DNA of 64,000 bases from CALGLS01 sp965222105 (GTDB lineage: Bacteria; Bacteroidota; Bacteroidia; Chitinophagales; Saprospiraceae): positions 1-64,000 of the forward strand of contig CBDCTQ010000028.1 of assembly GCA_965222105.1 (NCBI GenBank), given 5' to 3'. Made by a program: the position numbers and the translations under genes. The notes below the pieces were generated by a model that saw only the letters and a list, made by a program, of their open reading frames with translations, did not search any database and was not told the origin of the DNA. Positions 54,112 through 61,531 of this stretch are shown one piece after another. Numbering within the stretch: position 1 is the first letter of the stretch; each line of letters begins with the position of its first letter.

Positions 54112-55398
54112 TTAGTCGGCGTAGCTTAGTTGTTTTCTACATTCGCGGATCATTCTTTTGACTTCGTTGGTTTTTTTAAATTTAGCAGCTGTTGAAAATT
54201 TTTCTTTGGCTATATCGTATTTTTTAATTTTGAAATTTTCTTGTCCGGCTTTCATATATTTGTTATACTCTGCTTCTATTGGAGCAGACAAAGCCTCCAG
54301 TTTGGCTTTAGCTTTCGAATTGTTATAGTCGGTTTCCAACGCTTTCTGATACCTGTTGCGGGCGGAAAGCCAACGCTTTCTATCTTTGAAAGCATCTCCC
54401 TCTTCGATGTACTTTTTGTATTGGTCGCTGCTGACTACGGCATTATCAACACCCCCGAGCAACGCTTCCGCAGTTTGACCAAAATTATCGATTCTGAATT
54501 CCTTAAAATCTTCATTAACCAGGCGGAGTGCTTCTGCAAACTTTTCTTCAGCAGCCTTGAACTCTTCTTTGATTTGTAATTCTTCGCCCTCATCCAACAA
54601 GCGAGCATAAAGTTCTTCTGCATATTCTTTGTTTGACTCTGTCAGCGCGTGAAGAGTTTGAGTAAGAGAGTTAGAGAGGGAGTCGGCTTCCTCTTTAGCT
54701 TCAATGGCTTTTTGTTCTTCAATTTGAGCTTTTTCCCGAGCCTCGACGGCTTTGATCCGTTGCCAGTTGATGAGTAAGGCAGCTACAACCAACCCAACAA
54801 AAATGGCAAACAGCAAAAGATACCTGTTTCGCTTTAACCTTCCATGAAATTTTACACTCCGCCGGATAAACCCCTGTTCTGGGTCCGATAATCTACCCTC
54901 GCTGATCAATTGTTTTTCGTAAGTGGCGATAAGCCGCAATTCGTTTTTGCTCAGGTAGGTCTTGTTGGTGGTGTAGTTGTTGAGACGGTCGGCCACCAGG
55001 CTTTGAATTTTGAGCATGGCCACATCTTCTGCGGTTCTTTCATTGGCGATGGTCAGGGCAAGGGTGTCGTGAGCGAGTTCGTACTGATCGTCATCCTGTC
55101 GGAGTACGCGGGCTTTTTCCAGCTCCTGAAGACAAAAATCCAGGTGAGGCTGCGGCAAATTCCGGAGGTCGATCTGGCCTTTTTCTTTGGGCTTTTTAGT
55201 ACCGTCGACGGTGATGAACTCGTTGAGTAGATGCTGTACCGCGCGTTCGTCAGCGTTGGGGTATTTGCTGACAAGCCCCAGCTGGATCACCTCGACCTGG
55301 GTCTTGAGAAAGTTCTCCAATACCTCTCCGATGCCGCCTACTTTTTGTACGAGCTGAGGAGAAAAATGTGTTTTTGGATATTTGAAAGTATATTTCAT
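54112..55398 (-). CDS. C-terminal half of a split STAND ATPase: winged helix, membrane helix, coiled coil, TPR
   Basis: A 428-residue protein. Residues 8-120 are the winged-helix part that normally follows a STAND/AAA domain: SPQLVQKVGGIGEVLENFLK, LNEFITVDGTKK, RVLRQDDDQYELAHDTLALT. One membrane helix (about 192-211), a coiled coil (214-265) and TPR-like helices to the end follow. It has no P-loop of its own; that lies in the gene at 58853-59596, and two kelch lipoprotein genes stand between. Its ATG is five bases after the stop of the second kelch gene, so it is translated in the same operon. Confidence 0.78.
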   Translation of the reverse strand: MKYTFKYPKTHFSPQLVQKVGGIGEVLENFLKTQVEVIQLGLVSKYPNADERAVQHLLNEFITVDGTKKPKEKGQIDLRNLPQPHLDFCLQELEKARVLRQDDDQYELAHDTLALTIANERTAEDVAMLKIQSLVADRLNNYTTNKTYLSKNELRLIATYEKQLISEGRLSDPEQGFIRRSVKFHGRLKRNRYLLLFAIFVGLVVAALLINWQRIKAVEAREKAQIEEQKAIEAKEEADSLSNSLTQTLHALTESNKEYAEELYARLLDEGEELQIKEEFKAAEEKFAEALRLVNEDFKEFRIDNFGQTAEALLGGVDNAVVSSDQYKKYIEEGDAFKDRKRWLSARNRYQKALETDYNNSKAKAKLEALSAPIEAEYNKYMKAGQENFKIKKYDIAKEKFSTAAKFKKTNEVKRMIRECRKQLSYAD

Positions 55399-55403
55399 CT
55401 TCG

Positions 55404-57068
55404 TCAGGGTTTATAGAGCCAAAAATCTGAGAATCCTACACAATATAAATTAATAACACTTGCGTTTTCGGCCAGACCGGTACCCACATAGCCCGTTCCG
55501 TTAATTGCAAAAGCCACAGCTCCGTGACGGAAGGCCCCGCCAAAGGTTGCTGCGGAATACCAATCACTCCCGTCAAAAGTCCATAAATCATCTAGTGTAT
55601 TGGCATTCCCTCCAATGTAATACCTTCCTAGTCCAATAAAAGCAACGTCGTCTATAACAAATACTACCGCTTCTTCTCTTCCCTCGCCGGGAAATTCGGT
55701 ATTAGACAATACCGCCCATCCGACACCCGGTTCATAACAATACGTTGACAGTAAAGGACCACCATTGGCATCAGCGCCCAGGGTTAAATAACCTTTTCCT
55801 TCAATTGAAAAGGCTACCCCTCCTTTTCGCAATGGTCCTCCAATGGTACCGTTGGGTTCCCAGGTTTCTGAGCTGGCGCTGAATGAATAAAAATCATCTA
55901 GTAATTGTCCGCTGACATCAACACCACCTCCCACATAAGCAGTTTGATCAATGACGAATGCATAGGCACCGAGGCGTGCAACCCCAGGTAAATCTTCTAT
56001 CGGCTGCCAACTATTATTATTTGGATTATACTTATGGAAATCATTAAAAATAGTATTATTTATGCCTCTTCCCAACCCTACGAAAGCCACATCATCATTA
56101 ATCACAAAACTTACGGCACCATGCCTTTGGGATATGATGGATGGTATTTCCGTGGCACTATTGCTGGTTGGATCATACATCCAAAAATCGCCTAGTGTAT
56201 CAACAGGTGAAGTTTGCCCAGCGTTACAAAAATCCAATTCCAGGCCCAGTCCAAAATAGCCTTTGCCGTTTATCGAAAAACCCACACCATCATGGCGCCT
56301 TTTATTTCCGTGATTACCTATTGAATGCCAATAGTCTTTAAACCGGAAGGACTCCACATCCGGGCTTACTAAAACCGTATCCCCCTCGGGTTTTTGAATT
56401 CGGGCATAGGAACGAACATAATAGGTTTCATTGATGTCCAAACCCTCTATCCCGCTTTGAAAATAACCGCTTTGGATGCGTTCCCCCAGCGTGGTGTGGT
56501 CGTTGACAGCCAGTAGGGCTAAATCATTTGTATCAGTCGACCAAAAATGACCATGTTCCATAAGAATAAGACCAGTATCCAACCCAGTAATGGTGCCACC
56601 AACCCGAGCATTCCCTCCTTCTTCAATATCTACATCTTCAACTGTCAACCTTATGCGGAATTCAAATAATTCAACCGGACTGTAAAAGTAGATGTCCTGG
56701 GATTTGGCGAATGCCCTGATGGCATAGGTTTTACCGATATCAAGGCCGGAAATAATGCCTTTAAACTCGCCGGTCGTCCCATCCACCTGGGTACGAATAC
56801 TATCGGTGTTTTCATTGACTTCGGGCACCTCGATCAACTCTTCATCCGCATATACAAAGCCCACTTCTAACAATCCTAACTCCCTTAAAGACTTCTCTCT
56901 CAATAGGGCACCAAAAATTTCTATGGAATCGAAACTCAATTTAGCGATGTCATCAATAAAAATCTCCGCCGGTTCGATCTTTTCGTAGTCCCATACTTTT
57001 TTGCAGGCAGCAAAAAGAATTACCATAAACAGGGATATCAATAGGCAAATGGATAGTCGTTGCTTCAT
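55404..57068 (-). CDS. Kelch-repeat lipoprotein
   Basis: A 554-residue protein with a lipoprotein signal (FMVILFAACKK; Cys in AAC). Residues about 30-245 hold two fibronectin-like segments (GLDIGKTYAIRAFAKSQ, GLDINETYYVRSYARIQ). The C-terminal part is a kelch-like propeller with blades such as GKGYFGLGLELDF, DVAFVGLGRGINN, QTAYVGGGVDVSG and GTGYVGTGLAENA. It is homologous to the upstream kelch gene. It is likely exposed on the cell surface or periplasm, where propellers bind ligands. It separates the two halves of the STAND gene. Confidence 0.8.
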   Translation of the reverse strand: MKQRLSICLLISLFMVILFAACKKVWDYEKIEPAEIFIDDIAKLSFDSIEIFGALLREKSLRELGLLEVGFVYADEELIEVPEVNENTDSIRTQVDGTTGEFKGIISGLDIGKTYAIRAFAKSQDIYFYSPVELFEFRIRLTVEDVDIEEGGNARVGGTITGLDTGLILMEHGHFWSTDTNDLALLAVNDHTTLGERIQSGYFQSGIEGLDINETYYVRSYARIQKPEGDTVLVSPDVESFRFKDYWHSIGNHGNKRRHDGVGFSINGKGYFGLGLELDFCNAGQTSPVDTLGDFWMYDPTSNSATEIPSIISQRHGAVSFVINDDVAFVGLGRGINNTIFNDFHKYNPNNNSWQPIEDLPGVARLGAYAFVIDQTAYVGGGVDVSGQLLDDFYSFSASSETWEPNGTIGGPLRKGGVAFSIEGKGYLTLGADANGGPLLSTYCYEPGVGWAVLSNTEFPGEGREEAVVFVIDDVAFIGLGRYYIGGNANTLDDLWTFDGSDWYSAATFGGAFRHGAVAFAINGTGYVGTGLAENASVINLYCVGFSDFWLYKP

Positions 57069-57071
57069 GAT

Positions 57072-58812
57072 CTACTGGGTTGAAAATTCGAAAAATTCGT
57101 TGTACCATATCAAATCAAAACCTATAAATTCGGCTCCCAATCCAATGAAAACCTTTTCTAATCTTTGATTAACAATTGCTATTGCAAATCCTCTGGCGTT
57201 TCCGGTATAAGAAGTTTTGAAACTCCAGTCATTGGAGTTTGGATTATACTCATAAAAATCGGTATATCTCATCAAAGAGTTATCGGCTCCTAAACCAATA
57301 TACCCTTTATCCCCCAAGGCAAATCCAACACCCACCGCCCGCTCCCCATCCGGCAATTCTTTTTTTGATGTCCAGAAATCTGTTTCAGAATCGTATTCCC
57401 AAAAATTATTAAAGGCTGTGAAATGGAGGCTATTGTCTGAACTTAACGAGTCGATGTTTCCCACTAGTCCCTCCCCCCACATACCCCTTTGATCCAATGG
57501 AAAAACCATTTGCATACAGTCTGCCCATGTTTTCATCAAATTCAGCAATTTCAGACGACCAACGTTCATTAGGGGGCGCATCCGGGTCAAAACAATAAAA
57601 CTCGGTAGTATACTCCCCCCCTGAACCAGTGAACTTTTCACCCAATCCAACATAAGCTTTGCGTCCAATTACAAAGCTGGTAGCTCCTTGCACTCCGCCT
57701 CCGGGAAACGGCCCTATGCTTTCCCAACCGTTTCCATTATAAAGATAAAAGTCATCGTGAAACATTCCATTTCCAAAACCCAGGCCGACGTATGCCGTAT
57801 CACCAATGGCAAAGCCAACCGAAAAGGCGCGGGGCGGGCCAGGCAAAGCGTCTATTTGATCCCAGACGTTCATCTCGGGATCGTATCTCCAAAAATCATT
57901 GAAATATACTTGTGTGATGGAGCTACCGGTGGGTTGGAAATTCGTTCCCGTACCTACATAAACGTAATCGCCCAAACAAAATCCGACAGCAAACCCTCGT
58001 CCATCAAACTGATCATTTCCAAAGGAAGCAATCGGCCTAAAAGAATTCTTGGGATTGATGACAACCACATTGGTAAACAAGGTATCCAGAATGGGAGCAG
58101 TACCAGCAGAAAAAGGATCAATTCTTTTGGCAACCACATAGGCACTCACCCAATAGGTTTCATCTTGCATCAGCCCGGAAATGTTGGTAAAAAATATCCC
58201 ATCCCCTAACGGCGTTTCTTCTGCCTCCACCCAGCTTCCATGCTCCTCCCAATGGGTAGCTCCGGCCGCTTCGGGAGGCAACACCTGCGAATAGACATGG
58301 CCAGCTCCCACCATTTCAATGGACTGGTCGATCCCATTGACAATGCCGATCATCTCTGCACTTACAACGCTGCTTGAAAAGCTGGTCGTTACAAAAGGGT
58401 CGGTCGTCAACTCCAGGGAAGGAGCGACAAATATCTGTGATTTACCATAAATGCGCTTGTTCTCAGTGTCCGTAATGAATGGCCAAACGAAATAGGGGCT
58501 GTTTATTTTGAGGTTGTAAATAGTGTCTACAAATTCTCCGCTAACCGGCAGTCCCTGACTGGAGGACACCTGGGCATCCGCCGATTCGGGGTCGTCGGTG
58601 AGCGACCAGACCAGACCGTATTCCATTGCGTTCAAATCTTCAGGGTTGGAAATGAGGGCATGGACTTCGGCACTGGTCAAACGCGGATTAGTAATTTCCG
58701 TGATGCTCATATCGGGGATGGGTATACGATCGTAATCCCATTTGCAACCTCCCATACACAGCAACACCAGGAGTAGAAGGTGCCGACCTAGGATCTGTGT
58801 TGAATTTTTCAT
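57072..58812 (-). CDS. Kelch-repeat lipoprotein with one frameshift
   Basis: The first frame (58812-57430) has a lipoprotein signal (LLLVLLCMGGCKWDY), fibronectin-like segments and kelch blades (DTAYVGLGFGNGM, RKAYVGLGEKFTG, SKGYVGGG). At the run of six C (plus strand, about 57474-57479) the frame breaks. Continuing in the next frame gives GLVGNIDSLSSDN, FNNFWEYDSETDFW, DKGYIGLGADNS and the end FEFSTQ at 57072. One base too many in the run restores one protein of about 580 residues, the same length and layout as the gene after it. Confidence 0.72.
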
Positions 58813-58852
58813 ATGGTTTATTTATAACATTATTTTTACAATAAAAGACCCC

Positions 58853-59596
58853 TCAGTTCTGAAACGACTCCCGATACAACTTGTCCAGATAGATCTGAAG
58901 GTACGACAGTTGCACGCCCGAGCGGCCTTCACTGATGTTTTCAAAAATTTCTTCGATCGTGGTGTCCGGGTCTTTCAGTTCGATGTTAAATTTTTCGGCC
59001 GACCCCTTTATCACTTTGACCACGTTGGAGTAGTTCATCGGTTCGATGCGGATGCGGTGGTCGAATACCGCCGGTAGTTCCTTTTCAAAATCGTAGAGGC
59101 GGGCGATGTATTCCTCCCGCATGACGAGGAGGACTTTGCAGTTGATGTCGGCTTTGATGATTTGGATGATCTCTTCGATAAACCGCTTCCGCTCTTCCCG
59201 ATCGCCCAGAATGTACAATTCCTCAAATTGGTCGAAGATCAGGTAGATGGGTTTGAAATGATCCAGAAACAACGACTCGATCACCTTGGTCAGCGGAGCC
59301 CCTGCCGCCACCGGCGTGACGATGTGTTTTTTGACTTCTTTTTGAAAGGAGCGGTTGATGTCGCCCCGCCGCCGAACGAAAATGTCGAACCAGTCGGTTT
59401 CTTCAAATTTGCTGGCAAGGCCACATTGCACCAGGCTGGTTTTGCCTGAGCCAGAGGGCCCGTAGATCAACAGCAAGTTCGACTCAAATACCATCTGATA
59501 TAGCCGTGCGATCTCTTCATCCCGGCCGAAAAAGTGGTCTTTGTCTTCGAGGGAGTAGGCATCCAAAAATTTAAAGGGGCTTCTGATTTCACTCAT
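58853..59596 (-). CDS. N-terminal half of a split STAND/AAA ATPase
   Basis: A 247-residue protein. It begins with the typical STAND entry FLDAYSLEDKDHFFGRDEEI, then has Walker A GPSGSGKTS (46-54), Walker B YLIFDQFEELY (Asp122), a sensor region VLLVMREEYIARL and GRSGVQLSYLQIYLDKLYRE at the end. It stops where intact homologues would continue into a winged helix; that missing part is encoded at 54112-55398. ATP-driven assembly of such proteins usually activates an effector; here the CHAT protease is the likely one. Confidence 0.85.
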   Translation of the reverse strand: MSEIRSPFKFLDAYSLEDKDHFFGRDEEIARLYQMVFESNLLLIYGPSGSGKTSLVQCGLASKFEETDWFDIFVRRRGDINRSFQKEVKKHIVTPVAAGAPLTKVIESLFLDHFKPIYLIFDQFEELYILGDREERKRFIEEIIQIIKADINCKVLLVMREEYIARLYDFEKELPAVFDHRIRIEPMNYSNVVKVIKGSAEKFNIELKDPDTTIEEIFENISEGRSGVQLSYLQIYLDKLYRESFQN

Positions 59597-59643
59597 GTTG
59601 TGGAGCTTGGAATGTTTTGGCCGGATTGAGTTGATTCATCTTC

Positions 59644-60490
59644 CTACAATTCAAATAATTTCATGAATTCCATTAGTTGTTCGTGTACTTCCGGAAAATA
59701 GTATTCGGATACTTCGAGCTCTTCCTTGCGGTTGAAAGTGCGCGTAAACGCAAAACTCTCTGCCGCTTTGTTGTAATGAGAAAAAAAAGTAAAGATTCGA
59801 TTTTTCTTCCTGGATCAGGGCCTTTTCGTCGATCACAAATGGACTCAGGGAGAGATACTCGTCTACTTTTTTCGACGATTTCAGGATCAATACCGAACCA
59901 TTTTCGGCAAACTGCTCAAAGGCGTTTTCCATGTCGAGGTACCCGGCGGTTATTTTGTCGAGGATCACCTCCTGATGGATGAATTCCGTTCCGCGGTGGC
60001 GCGGGGTTTCTGATCTTTATTCCCTTGATGGTGCTGAACCGGTACCGGATGAGAAACCCCCATGCCAACAATACATTTACGATGTGCTCTTCCGCCCGCA
60101 GGCAGGTGGGGATGATCTCTGCGTGTTCGATGGCAGTACCTTTCGTTCAACTGTTTTTTGAGTTGCTCAAAAAAATGCTGTGCCAGGGTGTAGGTTTCCG
60201 ATTCGTAAAGTACCAGGTTGAGGTCATTCAGTTCTTCGACGAAATAGGTCAGTCGATTGTCTTCAAAAACGGTGTGCAATTTTCGGATCAGTTCGTGGTA
60301 GTCGAATGTTTGCCGGTTGTTTTTTTCCTGCAGGAAAAACTGTTTCAGCGTTTTTTTCGCTTCCTGATTGATATACAGTTTTTCCCGCTTGGCCTTGGCA
60401 TCCCAAAGTTCTGCCAGCATGGTGAAGGGCCGCCAGTTCGGTAATGGTCTGATACGATTTGACGAGTTGCTCAATCCGCTTGGGGCTCAC
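59644..60490 (-). pseudogene. Unknown partner gene between CHAT and STAND, four frameshifts
   Basis: The protein can be rebuilt across frames: it starts at GTG 60490 (SPKRIEQLVKSYQTITELA), continues FTMLAELWDAKAKREKLYI, HFFEQLKKQLNE, AIEHAEIIPTCLRAEEHIVN, IKIRNPAPPRNGIH, VILDKITAGYLDMENAFEQF and ends FPEVHEQLMEFMKLFEL at 59644. Each break (near 60430, 60145, 59982 and 59790) is explained by one extra base, mostly in short runs. The result is about 280 residues, helical and without a known family. Its start overlaps the CHAT stop. It is either a decaying gene or an intact gene with sequencing errors; I favour the latter. Confidence 0.6.
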
Positions 60491-61367
60491 CGTGTTTTGT
60501 GAAAAACAACTTTCGGATATCCTCGCCAATGGGGGCGGGCATACAGTCCATGATGACCCTTCGGGCGACGCGGATGTCGTAGTCGCCTTTTTTAGCCTCT
60601 TCAAATTCCCGCTTCAATTCGTCTTTGTATTCCGATAGTTTTTCATTGCCAAAAAGCCCCTGCGTCAATTGCTGGTTGACGGGTTGCTTTTTAGGTTTCA
60701 TCCCGGCCACTCCGCCGATCACGATCGTTTTGTGAGTCACTTTGGGTATTTGCCATTGGAGTACCTCGTCGACGGTGATGTAAAGTCCCCATTCCAAGGC
60801 GTCATCGTTGGTTTTTTGTTTTGCTTTGTCGATGCCTCTGTGTATGCCCACCGAATCACCCACTTTGGTTTCGAGGTAGGCGGCAGCCAGCTCAAAGGCG
60901 TCTTTCAAAGTATACTCTTTCACCAATGCCTTGTAAAACTGAATGGCAAATTCTTTGGCGCGACTGTCGTTGACCGGGGTACTGGTAGCGATCACTGCGG
61001 GTACGTATTGTTGGAGGGCCTGCACCTGTCCGTAAGTGGAGCAGCCGTTGAGGAATACCACTTTCAGGTTTTCCTGTTGTTGGAGCAGCTTGGCGATCCC
61101 ACTGCTGTAGGCTTCCTCTTCCAAAAACAGTTTTTCGCTGCTGGCGTGGCCACCGTAGTGCAGCAATTGTATCCTGTTTTTGTAAGCCATCAGGTAGTGT
61201 GAAATACTCTCTACCGACGAAAAGACCTCACGGTGCAATTGGTAATACTGATTGCTGGCCCCAGCTGTCAGGATGCGATAGATCGACTCCGCCTCTTCCT
61301 TCAACTGGACCAAAGGGTTGTTGAGATCGTTTGCAAAAGCCAGATAGATGACTGGTAATTGGTTCAT
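60471..61367 (-). CDS. CHAT-domain (caspase-like) protease
   Basis: A 298-residue protein with a CHAT domain, the bacterial relative of separase/caspase proteases. The N-terminal block LPVIYLAFANDLNNPLVQLK is family-typical. The catalytic His is His74 (LLHYGGHAS) and the catalytic Cys is Cys109 (VVFLNGCSTYG). The end (about 200-298) is an unrecognised helical tail. It is the first gene of the cluster, read towards the STAND ATPase, kelch and WD40 genes. It probably cleaves a target when the ATPase or the propeller proteins sense a signal. Confidence 0.85.
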   Translation of the reverse strand: MNQLPVIYLAFANDLNNPLVQLKEEAESIYRILTAGASNQYYQLHREVFSSVESISHYLMAYKNRIQLLHYGGHASSEKLFLEEEAYSSGIAKLLQQQENLKVVFLNGCSTYGQVQALQQYVPAVIATSTPVNDSRAKEFAIQFYKALVKEYTLKDAFELAAAYLETKVGDSVGIHRGIDKAKQKTNDDALEWGLYITVDEVLQWQIPKVTHKTIVIGGVAGMKPKKQPVNQQLTQGLFGNEKLSEYKDELKREFEEAKKGDYDIRVARRVIMDCMPAPIGEDIRKLFFTKHGEPQAD

Positions 61368-61531
61368 GAGGATTTCTGTTAAACGGATACCAAAGAGTAC
61401 AACGATAGTGGGAAGCGCTGAGGGACTTGCTTGAAGGCGGGGTTATCGTTTGGTTTGCGCTAAATTAAGGAATTTCTTAATGTTTTCAAACGCTTTTTGC
61501 AGAATTAAGTGATAATTAAGTGGAACTTCTG

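Noticed and set aside
59965..60474. A separate 169-residue gene with an Arg/His-rich end
   Set aside because: The end is a wrong-frame translation after a one-base insertion; the right frame continues AIEHAEIIPTCLRAEEHI.
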